Shown: piece after piece, positions 8,914 to 18,024 of the stretch
Position numbering within the stretch: the first letter of the stretch is position 1
How the letters are laid out: each line of letters starts with the position of its first letter
Origin: Bacillota bacterium
GTDB taxonomy: Bacteria; Bacillota; Sulfobacillia; Sulfobacillales; Sulfobacillaceae
Direction of reading: 5' to 3'
Length of the DNA: 64,000 nucleotides
Assembly: GCA_021797515.1 (NCBI GenBank)
Contig: JAJZZP010000090.1
Span: 1-64,000, forward strand
Position numbers and translations under genes: made by a program
Notes under the pieces: generated by a model
Databases searched by the model: none
What the model was told of the DNA's origin: nothing
Seen by the model: the letters and a program-made list of their open reading frames with translations, nothing else

Positions 8914-10455
8914 CTACTGGTATAGGGAGCCGTACCGTTGTCTCAGCGCCACCTTGTCAACTTTGCCGGTTACGAGTTTAGGAATGGCATCGACAAATTC
9001 AATAAACTGCGGTTTTTTGTACCCAGCTAGAGACAAGCGACAGTAGTCTAGCACCTCCGTCTCTGTTAACACCTCATTCTTTACGACCACAATAAGCGCT
9101 TTGATACCTTCTCCCCACTTAGGATGCGGCACGCCAATCACGGCGCTTTCAGATATCTTTGGATGATGATTAAGCACTTCTTCCACCTCGGTGGCAAAGA
9201 TATTTTCCCCACCACTTTTGATCATGTCTTTTTTACGCGAGACAAAATAATATAAATGGTTCCGATCCATCCGCAACAAATCACCCGTGTGCGCCCAACC
9301 GTTCTTCATGTACAATTCCGTCACTTCGGGAGCCTTGAAATACCCCTGACATACGTTAGGGCCCCGAATAATGCACTCCCCGACTTCACCCACCGACACG
9401 TCAACATCGTGGTCGTCCACGAGGCGGACGTCACAAAAAGACACTGGCTGACCTACGGCATCTCCGTTGGCGGCTTGCATGGTAGGGGTCGAGATGGTCA
9501 CTAAGGGACCCGCTTCCGTCAACCCGTAACATTTGGCCACATCCAGTCCAAAGTTGCGGAGCAATGTCTCGTGGGTTTTTTCCGGCAATACTCCACCTGC
9601 ACTCAGACAACGCTGCATCGAGGAAAAGTCATAGGATTGCGACTGCGAATCGTGGGCCAGCATCGTCCACATTTCGGGCGCCATATACGTATACGTCACC
9701 GATTCGCCGGCGATGGCCGATGCCAAATCACTGGGACTAAACCCATGACGCAGAGGAAGAACAACCACGGTGCCTCCGCCGAACAACACAGGAAACACAA
9801 TGGCATGCAGTCCCGCAGTATGAAACATCGGTATGGCCACCGCGCCCACCTTCAATGTATCGGCACCCAATATTAAATTGAAACCGATGGCATTCCAGAT
9901 CCAGTTTCCGTGGCTTAACATGGCCCCTTTCGGTTGTCCGGTACTGCCAGATGTGTACATAATTGCTTGAATATCATCCATGTCGGCATCGGGGAGCCCC
10001 GGCGACTTCTCCCGTGCACCGTTTCCCATGATGTTTTCATAGGACAAATGGGTGCCAAAATTTCCCTCACCCACGCGGCAAATCCACCGAAGCCCCAGAT
10101 CGACGGTCGCCTCGCCCACAACTTGTGTCTCTAGAAAATCATGGTAGATGAGCCCGACCGCTTCACTATGCCGAACAAAAAATTGAATGTCCTCGGTGCG
10201 CAACCTAAAGTTTAAGGGAACCATACAGGCCCCGATCTTGGACAATGCAAAATTTGTCTCAACCATTTCGATACTGTTATCCAGCAGCAACGCAATTTTA
10301 TCGTTTTTTCGCACACCCAGGCCCAGCAACCCATGGGCAAGCTGATTAACTCGGGAGCGCAACGCTTGATACGTGATGCGATACGATTGACAAATGACCG
10401 CTTCCCGATCCGGTTGATAGTCCGCCCAATAATCCAGTACCGTTGCACAGTTCAT
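8914..10455 (-). CDS. AMP-dependent acyl-CoA synthetase
   Basis: This is an ANL ligase of 513 residues from the ATG at 10455, chosen because GGAGGA lies 5 bp upstream; an upstream ATG at 10479 has no such site. Motifs: YTSGSTGQPKG, CYGLTEAGP, HTGDLLRMDRNH, SRKKDMIKSGGENI and Lys498 in VTGK. It starts 33 bp after the acyl-CoA dehydrogenase gene at 10489, so the two are probably translated together. Substrate unknown; it may activate the acid oxidised by that dehydrogenase. Confidence 0.92.
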   Translation of the reverse strand: MNCATVLDYWADYQPDREAVICQSYRITYQALRSRVNQLAHGLLGLGVRKNDKIALLLDNSIEMVETNFALSKIGACMVPLNFRLRTEDIQFFVRHSEAVGLIYHDFLETQVVGEATVDLGLRWICRVGEGNFGTHLSYENIMGNGAREKSPGLPDADMDDIQAIMYTSGSTGQPKGAMLSHGNWIWNAIGFNLILGADTLKVGAVAIPMFHTAGLHAIVFPVLFGGGTVVVLPLRHGFSPSDLASAIAGESVTYTYMAPEMWTMLAHDSQSQSYDFSSMQRCLSAGGVLPEKTHETLLRNFGLDVAKCYGLTEAGPLVTISTPTMQAANGDAVGQPVSFCDVRLVDDHDVDVSVGEVGECIIRGPNVCQGYFKAPEVTELYMKNGWAHTGDLLRMDRNHLYYFVSRKKDMIKSGGENIFATEVEEVLNHHPKISESAVIGVPHPKWGEGIKALIVVVKNEVLTETEVLDYCRLSLAGYKKPQFIEFVDAIPKLVTGKVDKVALRQRYGSLYQ

Positions 10456-10488
10456 TGAGTCCTCCTCCAATCTCCACACCTAAGTCCG

Positions 10489-11643
10489 TCAACGAAACTC
10501 TAGCAAATGACGCATGATAATCATTTTTTGCATTTCCGAGGTGCCTCCGCCAATGGTGTGAATCTTAGCATCGCGCATCATGCGTTCCACGGGAAAGTCC
10601 GTAGTGAACCCATAGCCCCCCAGAATTTGCACCGCGTCGGTCGTAGCCGTCATACACATTTCTGACGCGAACAGCTTAGCGTACGATGCCAGCAAGTTGG
10701 CCTCGCGCCCCCGTACGCCCCGGTCCATCAGTGCCGCCCCCTTATACACCAAGAGGCGCGCCATCTCCAGATGCATGGCCATGGCCACCAATTTCTCCTG
10801 AATCAATTGAAAGGACACCAGCGGCTGACCAAACTGTCTTCGGTTTTGAGCGTAGTCCAATGCAAATTCGTACGCTCCGCGGGCCAGTCCTACCGATAAG
10901 GCGCCCATGACCAGCCGTTCGGAGTTCAAGCCGCTCATTAACACCGCTACCCCGCGATTCCATTCCCCTAAGAGGTTCTCCGCCGGAATGCGACAGTCCT
11001 CAAACACCAGTTCTCCGGTAGGCGATCCCCGCCAACCCATTTTCTCGAAGGCCTTGCCCCGATGAAACCCGGGAAACGTCCGCTCCACCACAAAAGCACT
11101 GATCCCCGCCGATCCCTGGTCCGGTGCGGTTTTGGCGTAAACAATAAAGACATCGCCGATGGGTGCATTGGTAATCAGAATCTTGGTGCCGTTGAGCACA
11201 TAATGGTCGCCCTGCCGTGTGGCCCGGGTCCGCATCGATACCACATCGGACCCCGTATCCGGCTCGGTCATGGCGATCCCCCCCACGAGGTCCCCCGTAC
11301 AGGCACCGGGTAAATATTTCTGCTTTAACGCGTCGGCCCCATTTCGCAGTACGTTGTCGTTGAACAAGGTCGCATTGGCCGCAAATGCCACGGCCGTAGA
11401 TGTACACACCGCCGCGAGTTCTTCGGTGGCAATCATCATATCGAGATAAGTGCCCCCAGCGCCGCCGTAGGTGGGCGGCACAGTGATCCCGAGCAACCCC
11501 AGGCTCCCCATCTTCTTAAAATTTTCGGAGGGGAACCGAGCTTCACGGTCAATGGTCGCTGCCCAAGGGGCCACTTCTTGTTGGGCAAATTTGCGGACGC
11601 TCTCTTGCAACAACAGTTGTTCCGAACTTAAACTGAAATCCAT
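10489..11643 (-). CDS. Acyl-CoA dehydrogenase, isovaleryl/long-chain type
   Basis: The 384-residue flavoprotein carries the acyl-CoA dehydrogenase fold: MTEPDTGSDV in the FAD/substrate region, RRQFGQPL, and ILGGYGF near the C-terminus. The usual catalytic Glu in YEGT is replaced (IGGGTSEM). A Glu is present in SGLNSERLVM on helix G, the arrangement known from isovaleryl- and long-chain acyl-CoA dehydrogenases, fitting a branched acyl-CoA. The ATG follows GAGGAGGAAC. The IscB element separates this gene from the crotonase at 13364, which was presumably its direct neighbour. Confidence 0.92.
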   Translation of the reverse strand: MDFSLSSEQLLLQESVRKFAQQEVAPWAATIDREARFPSENFKKMGSLGLLGITVPPTYGGAGGTYLDMMIATEELAAVCTSTAVAFAANATLFNDNVLRNGADALKQKYLPGACTGDLVGGIAMTEPDTGSDVVSMRTRATRQGDHYVLNGTKILITNAPIGDVFIVYAKTAPDQGSAGISAFVVERTFPGFHRGKAFEKMGWRGSPTGELVFEDCRIPAENLLGEWNRGVAVLMSGLNSERLVMGALSVGLARGAYEFALDYAQNRRQFGQPLVSFQLIQEKLVAMAMHLEMARLLVYKGAALMDRGVRGREANLLASYAKLFASEMCMTATTDAVQILGGYGFTTDFPVERMMRDAKIHTIGGGTSEMQKMIIMRHLLEFR

Positions 11644-11684
11644 GATTTGTTCCTCCTCAACAGTTTCACCAAAAGCCCGCGAGA

Positions 11685-11708
11685 AGCCCCGGCCTTCAGG
11701 CCTGGGGA
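11685..11708. repeat. Downstream-end hairpin of the IscB element
   Basis: The inverted repeat AGCCCCGGCCTTCAGGCC continues with TGGGGA, giving a near-perfect stem with a TTC loop. It lies just after the iscB stop. Such hairpins mark IS200/IS605 ends, where single-strand cleavage occurs nearby. Confidence 0.75.
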
Positions 11709-11727
11709 GGAAAGCGGGTTGCCGCCG

Positions 11728-13014
11728 TTAGGCGGAAACAAGTTTTTGCTCGTACTGCCACCCGTCCCCTCTTTGAATAATGCGACAGTATTGATACGAA
11801 ATTCCTTGGACCACTCTCTGCCCCTGGGAAGCCATGTCAAAACGGCCATTGGCCCGTACTAAAACGCGTCCCGTATGAGTGCCAGCGTACTTTCCTCGGG
11901 GGACGATCGCTTGAACCCAATCGCCGGTTTGAAAGCCGAAATAGACCTTTCGACGCGCCCGATGCCGGATGGGAAACCCATACTTGTCCGTCCCGCACAT
12001 CTGACGCGCGCCTCGACCTTTAGCCGTCCAGATCTGCACAAAGGCAGGGATCTGGGTGAATCGCTCCGGGGTGCTTTCGCCGACGCAGAGCGCGTCGAAA
12101 TAGTGCTCTTTGGGAAAACCGTGAGCCATGCGCTGCATCTTGGTCCGGGCGCCAGATCCGCCTTCGACCGGTAGCCCTGGGGCCTTTAGCTGTTCGAATA
12201 ACCGCCAGCGCGTGGCGTTCATCAGGGCCGCGTCCTTAAGAGGCTTCCGCGCTTGGGCTTGGATCTGGGGATACCCGAATTCTTCGGCTGTCTGATTCCC
12301 TTTGGTTTGATTGCACGCGGGGCACGCGAGAGTCAGGTTGCTCATCCGGTTGCTCCCGCCTCGGCTTTTGGGCACGATGTGCTCGACCTCCAAAGGCACC
12401 GCGGTAGCTCCACAGTACACACAAGCACGCCCCCATTTCTCCAAGAGGTACTCCCGGACTTCGTAGCCTAAGAGGGTGCCCTGCTGGTATTCCACGCCCG
12501 AGATTTCCGGGTTCTGAAGCTTTTGCGTGTCGAACTTGACGTGTTCGACGCTCAGATCGGTGATGGGGGCCAGTTTCCGGATTTTCGCCAAGGCATGCAG
12601 GGTCTGATCGACCCGGGCTTCCAGCGACGGGGGAAGCCCTCCTCCTTTCCGCTGGCGATTCTGGAAGCGAGGTGGGCGATAGCGCGTCTTACGGTGGCGT
12701 CGTCCCCGGCGGAGTGAACGCCGCTTATCCAGGCGGGCTTTGATGTCCGCTTTGTGCACGATCTCGCCCAATAAAAGGACCTGGGGGCCTTGGGCTCCTT
12801 CCAAAATAATAGCCACCCCTGTGGTTTTACTCCCAGGGTCGCACTTGATCCGGAGCGGTTGGAACGCGGATTCGTCAGCTGTCCGGTCCTTCAAACGAAT
12901 GGTAAAGGGAGCCATCTTGTGAATCACCGCTCGACCGCATTCGAGTAATTGCCGTGCCCGTTTCTCGTTGCACGGCATTAAGGGTTTCTTGTGCTGATCC
13001 AAGACAAAGACCAT
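11728..13014 (-). CDS. iscB: IscB RNA-guided HNH/RuvC endonuclease
   Basis: This 428-residue protein has all IscB parts in order. They are the PLMP motif (11-14); RuvC-I with Asp59 (KCDPGSKTTG); an Arg-rich bridge helix (about 98-120, RRSLRRGRRHRKTRYRPP); RuvC-II with Glu157 (SVEHVKFD); an HNH domain with CVYC (198-201), EHIVPKSRGG (His212), Asn226 and CPAC (231-234); RuvC-III with His304 and Asp307 (HYFDALCVG); and a C-terminal DNA-contact region. IscB, the ancestor of Cas9, uses an omega RNA encoded just upstream to cut target DNA and helps retain transposons. All catalytic residues are intact, so it looks active. It lies inside a fatty-acid operon in the same direction. Confidence 0.95.
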   Translation of the reverse strand: MVFVLDQHKKPLMPCNEKRARQLLECGRAVIHKMAPFTIRLKDRTADESAFQPLRIKCDPGSKTTGVAIILEGAQGPQVLLLGEIVHKADIKARLDKRRSLRRGRRHRKTRYRPPRFQNRQRKGGGLPPSLEARVDQTLHALAKIRKLAPITDLSVEHVKFDTQKLQNPEISGVEYQQGTLLGYEVREYLLEKWGRACVYCGATAVPLEVEHIVPKSRGGSNRMSNLTLACPACNQTKGNQTAEEFGYPQIQAQARKPLKDAALMNATRWRLFEQLKAPGLPVEGGSGARTKMQRMAHGFPKEHYFDALCVGESTPERFTQIPAFVQIWTAKGRGARQMCGTDKYGFPIRHRARRKVYFGFQTGDWVQAIVPRGKYAGTHTGRVLVRANGRFDMASQGQRVVQGISYQYCRIIQRGDGWQYEQKLVSA

Positions 13015-13335
13015 GATTCTTCCTCCTTGCCCTCCCTCTTACGAGGGATGGTGACGTTTTCGCAGGGAAAATCTCTCCTCGCCCATGTTCCGATGGGTCG
13101 TGTCATCCCTCCGCACCGTGCGCAACACCCCTGCTAACATTTAACGGAGGACCAGAGCGCATAGAATTGGAGAAGCGTTCTATGGTCTGCACCAAGGGAA
13201 CGGAGCCGCTCGCCCCGGAGGTCCCGGCGGCTAAAGCTGGTCATAGCGCTTGCCCAAGGGCAAACTTTCCGTTTAAAGCCAAGGACTCGGGGAAATGGTT
13301 CCCCACAAGCCCCCGGCTTTAGCCGTGGGGTCTAT
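13015..13335 (-). ncRNA. Putative IscB omega RNA
   Basis: The 320 bp before iscB hold no gene but many inverted repeats. The last hairpin (CCCTC/GAGGG arms, 13029-13050) ends a few bases before the iscB ribosome binding site AAGGAGGAAG, the layout seen in characterised omega RNAs. The 5' end on the minus strand would be near the CCCCACGGCTAAAGCCGGGG hairpin (13311-13330). The guide would come from the DNA just outside the element, around 13336-13360 next to the crotonase stop. Length, position and structure support the call; the exact 5' end and guide cannot be set. Confidence 0.75.
13311..13330. repeat. Upstream-end hairpin of the IscB element
   Basis: CCCCGGCTTTAGCCGTGGGG forms a short stem-loop and resembles the hairpin at the other end of the element. 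On the minus strand it lies at the start of the presumed omega RNA. Confidence 0.75.
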
Positions 13336-13363
13336 GACGCGATCATATGGCATCCGTCGTCTT

Positions 13364-14152
13364 TCACGATCTCCTGGTTCCCGGAATCGAAAACCGAGGG
13401 CGACGCTTTTCTAAAAATGCTTGTGGGCCTTCTTTCGCGTCTGGGAAACTAAACACCTCGCGTCCATAAAAAGTCTCAAGTAAATAGGCGCTTCCCTCTG
13501 GAATATCGGCACAGCGTAGAGCAGATTCCTTGATCGCCTGCACGGCGTGAGGGCTGTTCTGACAAATTTTCTCCGCAATCTGAGTAGCCACATGCATCAA
13601 ATCGTGGCGGGCCACAACGCGATTAATCAATCCCATCTGAAGTGCTTCCTGAGCAGTTACCGTGCCCCCCGTCAAGAGAATTTCCATCGCGCGGCAATAG
13701 GGAAGTTGCCGCGGCAGACGCACCGTTGATCCTCCCGCCGGAAAAAGACCCCAGCGTGGCTCCGGCAACCCAAACGTCGCCTCGTCCACCGCGATGCGAA
13801 TATCAGTCCCTTGAATCATTTCCATGCCGCCGGCTAAACAAGCACCATTAATTGCCGCGATAATGGGTTTATAAATCGGAATGCCCTTCAAAAAAGCTTG
13901 GAGACGACGCGGATTAATAGCGAGTTCACCCTGTGCAATCTGTGGTATCAATTCTTTGAGGTCAGCACCAGTACAAAACGCTTGGTCTCCTGCCCCGGTA
14001 ATGACCGCCACTAACAAAGCATCGTCGTCGCGAAATTCGGCCCACACCGAGGCTAATCCCTCAAGTGCATCATCATTAAGACAATTTCGGACCTCGGGAC
14101 GATTGATGGTGATGTATCCAATGGGTCCCCGTTTCTCAAAATCGATTGACAC
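13364..14152 (-). CDS. Enoyl-CoA hydratase (crotonase family)
   Basis: The 262-residue crotonase has both catalytic glutamates of true hydratases: Glu111 in AGGMEM and Glu131 in LPEPRWG. The oxyanion region FCTGADLKE is near 59-67. It would add water across a trans-2-enoyl-CoA double bond. I chose the GTG at 14152 because GGGAGGTGGATT precedes it; a longer ATG frame from 14215 has no such site. It follows DUF35 (14304) and, before the IscB insertion, was probably next to the acyl-CoA dehydrogenase at 10489. Together they form a beta-oxidation pair. Confidence 0.92.
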   Translation of the reverse strand: MSIDFEKRGPIGYITINRPEVRNCLNDDALEGLASVWAEFRDDDALLVAVITGAGDQAFCTGADLKELIPQIAQGELAINPRRLQAFLKGIPIYKPIIAAINGACLAGGMEMIQGTDIRIAVDEATFGLPEPRWGLFPAGGSTVRLPRQLPYCRAMEILLTGGTVTAQEALQMGLINRVVARHDLMHVATQIAEKICQNSPHAVQAIKESALRCADIPEGSAYLLETFYGREVFSFPDAKEGPQAFLEKRRPRFSIPGTRRS

Positions 14153-14303
14153 AATCCACCTCCCTTTGATTGAACGACACCTGAGGCGATTTGCGGCATG
14201 GTTTAGCCACCACATCCGGTCGTTTCAAAACAAGCGCATCGTTAACCTTCCAAAGAAGCGATAACGAGTGCCATATCGTCCCCTGTAAAGTCTAGGCCAG
14301 ACT

Positions 14304-14780
14304 TCAATGGGAATCTGCCTCTACGGGAACAAAGTACTCAATATCGAAAATCGAACCGGGCTTTTCTTTTGCCCATACAGCCTTTACCCGCGTTCCAATT
14401 GATAGGTGAGTCCGAACCATTTCAAGCGATGACAAGTCTATACCTCCGACAAGGTGGGTTAAACTCACATCGGCACCATCCAGTCGAATCAATGCGGTAA
14501 TGTATGGAGGCGTTTTTGCCATACCGAAGTATCGATAGCTCACTAAGGACCATGTTTCCACGGTTCCCATCTGACCGACTTCCACCCATTGGTCTAGGTC
14601 TATGAAACACCGAGGACAAAAACTCCGCGCCGGAACCAGTACTCTGCCACATTTTGGGCATCGTGTGCCGAGAATTTTTTCTTCGGACAGTCCATCGAAA
14701 AACCGTGTTAACGTCGCGCCAAAAGCTAACTCGTATGGCAGATCCACGGTGGTGTGTAACGTACGGTATTCTTTGGCCAT
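14304..14780 (-). CDS. DUF35 OB-fold protein with zinc ribbon, thiolase partner
   Basis: The 158-residue protein has a rubredoxin-like zinc ribbon (CPKCGRVLVPARSFCPRC) followed by an OB-fold (VETWSLVSY, PYITALIRLDGADV). DUF35 proteins bind SCP2-type thiolases and form the CoA-channelling partner in archaeal thiolase/HMG-CoA synthase complexes and in the Ltp2 steroid side-chain aldolase. It is 18 bp downstream of a thiolase (14799), which follows a second thiolase (15980). The three probably form one complex. A paralogous trio is at 35415-38311. Confidence 0.9.
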   Translation of the reverse strand: MAKEYRTLHTTVDLPYELAFGATLTRFFDGLSEEKILGTRCPKCGRVLVPARSFCPRCFIDLDQWVEVGQMGTVETWSLVSYRYFGMAKTPPYITALIRLDGADVSLTHLVGGIDLSSLEMVRTHLSIGTRVKAVWAKEKPGSIFDIEYFVPVEADSH

Positions 14781-14798
14781 TATTCCTGTTACGCCTCC

Positions 14799-15965
14799 TT
14801 ATCTGTCGGACCCTAGAATCATGAGCCCATTAAACTGACTCACCCCACCCATGGCGTGCGCTAGCGCTAGCCGGGCGCCATCGATTTGATGGGTGCCAGC
14901 CTTGCCCGTGACCTGCATGGCCGCTTCCGCCACACGGATCAATCCGGTAGCCCCAATAGGGTTAGTGCACAAAACACCCCCTGAGGGATCGCAAGGCAAG
15001 TCGCCACCCCGGCTAAACGTCCCTTGCAGCACTAAATCGTACGCCTCTCCAAAATCACAAAAGCCAAAGCATTCGTAGAGCAACATTTCCATAAAAGTAA
15101 ACGGATTGTATACTTCCGCCACATCGAGTTCCCGTCGAGGGTTGATGATTCCGGCCTGCTGATAAACCTCTTTAGCTGCATCAATCGCGGTATTCCAACG
15201 CACCTTGTCACTATCCCCTAAATAGGACTCGTCCCCCCGATACCCGACTCCTTTAATCCATGCCGCAGGACGCCCCATTTGCTGTGCCCTGCTTTCACTC
15301 ATGAAGATGACAGCACAGGCTCCATCAGAGTTTGGACAGACATCCCATCGGCGAATCGGATACGTAATAATACGGGCATTCATAATTTCGTCTAGCGATA
15401 CCCTTACCTTAATATGAGCAAACGGATTGTCAAAAGCATCATCATGATTACGTTGAGAAATCACGGCCGCTGCCTCCCGCAACCGATCTTCGGGAATGTG
15501 GTAGCGATCTATCCACATATTCGACTGCATCGCAAATATGCCAGGTGCGCCCGCGACAAAACTGCGCTGAATCCAAGGGTCGGCCACTGTGGTCATCGTG
15601 GCTTGGCTATCGCCCTCATACATTTTTTCGTAGCCGACTGCTAATACCACATCCGCCATCCCTGAGGCCACCCAGTAAAACGCCGTGTGAGCCACTGACA
15701 TCCCCGTTGAACCACAGGTTTCCGTTTTCAAAAGGGGTTTCCCAACCACCTGCATCGCATCCGCCAAATACAGATGATTGAGCGCTACGCCTTCCATCAT
15801 TGAGGGCATGGTTCCTGCGACAACCCCATCAATGTCTTCCGGAGACAGCCCTGCATCTGCAAGGGCACGTTGAACCGCTTCTTTCACCAGTTCCGGATAG
15901 GACACGTCAAACCGCTTACCATGTTGGGTTTGTCCCGTTCCCATAATCGCCACAGATCTTCCCAA
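14799..15965 (-). CDS. SCP2/lipid-transfer-type thiolase with intact active Cys
   Basis: This 388-residue thiolase-fold protein belongs to the nonspecific lipid-transfer-type group. The nucleophile position is kept as Cys84 in TETCGSTGM, and the C-terminal HAMGG and NPIGATG motifs are present. It would cleave or form a 3-oxoacyl-CoA, or act as an aldolase. Its neighbour at 15980 has the same fold but lacks the Cys, and DUF35 follows at once. One active and one inactive-looking thiolase plus DUF35 suggests a hetero-oligomer. Confidence 0.88.
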   Translation of the reverse strand: MGRSVAIMGTGQTQHGKRFDVSYPELVKEAVQRALADAGLSPEDIDGVVAGTMPSMMEGVALNHLYLADAMQVVGKPLLKTETCGSTGMSVAHTAFYWVASGMADVVLAVGYEKMYEGDSQATMTTVADPWIQRSFVAGAPGIFAMQSNMWIDRYHIPEDRLREAAAVISQRNHDDAFDNPFAHIKVRVSLDEIMNARIITYPIRRWDVCPNSDGACAVIFMSESRAQQMGRPAAWIKGVGYRGDESYLGDSDKVRWNTAIDAAKEVYQQAGIINPRRELDVAEVYNPFTFMEMLLYECFGFCDFGEAYDLVLQGTFSRGGDLPCDPSGGVLCTNPIGATGLIRVAEAAMQVTGKAGTHQIDGARLALAHAMGGVSQFNGLMILGSDR

Positions 15966-15979
15966 CGTGTATTCCCCCC

Positions 15980-17122
15980 TTAATCACCTAATATCACGAC
16001 GGTATGACTCTGCCCCGCAAACCCGTGCGTACTGTGCGCCAAAGCGGTGTGCACAGTTTTGTCCACCTGATGCTCGCCCGCCCGTTTAGTCAATTGCCAA
16101 TACGCTTCCGCAATGCGGTAAAGTCCCCGCGCTACATACGCATTGGTGGCCAACACACCCCCGGAAGGGTTAACTGGCAAACGACCATGAAGCCCTGTGA
16201 TACCACTGTCCAGCAAACGCCCACCGCCTCCTTCGGGACACAGTCCCAGTTGCTCACACCACAACAACTCTTGGAATGCATAAGGCTCAGAGATTTCTGC
16301 CACATCCACTTCCGTACTCGGATCAACTATTCCGGCCATCGCATAGGCTCGACGGGCTACCTGCGAGAGCATGCCGTTAAGTAAATCGCGATCACCCAAC
16401 GTAGATGTATCCATAGCACTGCTGTACCCTCTAAACCAAACAGGGTTGTCGGTTAATTTTTTGGCTTTATCTTCTCGTGCCAATAAGACGGCCACAACGC
16501 CGTCAGATTTCGGAGCGCATTGCATGGCTGTTAAGGGGTCTGCTATTGGTTGCGAACGCAAGACTTCGTCTACTGTGACACGTTTACGCACATGAGCGTA
16601 GGGATTATATAACGCGTTGCCTAAGTTTTTCACCGTTACCATCGCGCACTGTTCTAAGGAAATGCCGTAATGCTCCATGTACTGCCGCATTTGCAGTGCT
16701 GCCGCCGTCGTCTCGTTGATTCCAAGGGGACGGTGATAAAACGGATCCGCATATAAACTGGTCACTGTGTCGTTTTCAGGGTTTTCGGAACCTTTGGTAA
16801 GGGCAACGACCATGGCAGTCTCGAAGTGCCCTGATAAAATGCGCATGCACGCATATAAAAAGGCAAAGAGCGAATCGGCGTCCTGCCGTGAAGCATTCTT
16901 CAGAAAACCTCCCGATGCTTCCCAGTAATAGGAATTGGCGCACGAGATACCGCTATGAAACACGTCTGAAGCAGCCGTCACGATGGTTCCCACTTCTTCA
17001 CGCTCAACGCCTACCTTATCTAGCAACTCCTTGGTCACCCAGTATACGGCATCCATCAAATTCTCTTTGGCTATCGCCGGTGTGCTTTCTGCCACTGCCA
17101 CGATTCCTACCCGATCTCCCAT
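15980..17122 (-). CDS. SCP2-type thiolase-like protein lacking the nucleophilic Cys
   Basis: The start at 17122 follows AAGGAGGTAGTGCCC; a frame from 17149 adds nine residues. The protein is about 380 residues with thiolase-fold signatures (VNPSGGVLATNAYV, AHSTHG). At the usual Cys position it reads KNASRQDADS, with no Cys nearby. Cys-less SCP2 thiolases are known as retro-aldolases (Ltp2 with DUF35) or as structural partners. It is the first gene after promoter module 2, so it leads the long operon running to 6010. Confidence 0.85.
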   Translation of the reverse strand: MGDRVGIVAVAESTPAIAKENLMDAVYWVTKELLDKVGVEREEVGTIVTAASDVFHSGISCANSYYWEASGGFLKNASRQDADSLFAFLYACMRILSGHFETAMVVALTKGSENPENDTVTSLYADPFYHRPLGINETTAAALQMRQYMEHYGISLEQCAMVTVKNLGNALYNPYAHVRKRVTVDEVLRSQPIADPLTAMQCAPKSDGVVAVLLAREDKAKKLTDNPVWFRGYSSAMDTSTLGDRDLLNGMLSQVARRAYAMAGIVDPSTEVDVAEISEPYAFQELLWCEQLGLCPEGGGGRLLDSGITGLHGRLPVNPSGGVLATNAYVARGLYRIAEAYWQLTKRAGEHQVDKTVHTALAHSTHGFAGQSHTVVILGD

Positions 17123-17209
17123 GGGCACTACCTCCTTATTGACGTCCATTCAGGCATTGGATAATCTCGTGTGCTATCGCAAGCCGCCCGCATGCACGCA
17201 ACAGAACAA

Positions 17210-17281
17210 ATTTGACGTTATGGTCTAATTTTGACTATATGTCTTATTTGCGAGAATACTCTATCTTATAAGCACTGTCAA
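17210..17281 (-). promoter_or_regulatory. Promoter/operator module 2 (thiolase/DUF35 operon)
   Basis: On the minus strand TTGACA (17276-17281), 17 bp, TATTCT (17253-17258), then 36 bp to GTCAAAT (17210-17216). Shared with module 1: AAATAAGACA after the -10, GTCAAAA-like core, and the final GTCAAAT at the same distance. It sits about 90 bp before the start of the thiolase-like gene at 17122. Confidence 0.75.
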
Positions 17282-18024
17282 TATTATTGAGAATTGTTTC
17301 CCGAAGAGGATGGATACCTTATGTGTTCTCTATGAAGGTAATCCCGGTTTCCCCAATTTCAATCAACCATGGCGGTTTGCGTCCCCAACGGACATGACAT
17401 ATCTATCGTGTGATTGAGGTCCTACCCGAAATTCAAGATAGTCTGGTGGTAGGATTTCCCGTCGACAAGGGTAAGCGCTGCCGTCATCGTCCTGGATTTC
17501 CCTGATCACTCCGGCTTTCGGCGGCACCTCGCGTCCCGACTGTCCCAAAGCCAGAGTCCACTCCCCGAGAACAGTGCATTCCGATTCTTTTCCGATCTGC
17601 CCCACTCGCGAAGTGTGGCGTCAAGGAGGAATCCGACACCTGATGTCATTTCCCGAAGACATGGCCTTGACAGCCATAACCGTAGAGTCCGGCGGAAAAC
17701 GTGGATAGCCGAAGTATTGGTCTTGCGACGTCCCGTCGACCTTGCAGAACAGGGCTATGTTGCACCGTGAAGGCTGCCTGGCGAGGACGCTCTCGCCCCT
17801 TCCGAACACGGAACTTGGGACAGATCACCGTCGGGTTCGTCCCTGGACGCCGGCTAAAATGGTCTAGTAACCATGCTTGCGTCGTGAATTTTTCTTCACA
17901 GGCCCTCAACTTCAGCCCGAAGGCTGAGGTGGGAGTCATTGACTGTCTGTGGCCAAGACCAGTGGTGCCATCCCACCAAACATACCCTCATTTTTTCATG
18001 GGCTACGGTTACGTTACCATCAAA
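17282..18024. other. 743-bp stretch without a supported gene; possible decayed IS605-like element
   Basis: No frame gives a convincing protein. A strong stem-loop, CTTCAGCC/GGCTGAGG with flanking pairing, lies at about 17904-17933. Its style resembles ends of IS200/IS605 elements. Several short minus-strand frames (for example 17363-17605) could be remains of a TnpB-like tail, but I cannot show homology. It separates module 2 from a lone ligase gene. Confidence 0.35.

Larger units (their letters stand above)
11665..13335 (-). mobile_element. IscB-carrying IS200/IS605-like non-autonomous element
   Basis: The element consists of an iscB gene with an upstream structured RNA region and a GC-rich hairpin at each end (11685-11708 and 13311-13330). 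Both hairpins have CCCC/GGGG arms typical of subterminal hairpins recognised by Y1 TnpA transposases. No tnpA is present, so mobility would need a transposase acting in trans. The element lies between a crotonase stop (13364) and an acyl-CoA dehydrogenase start (11643), in the same orientation as the host operon. Exact ends cannot be fixed from one copy. Confidence 0.75.
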
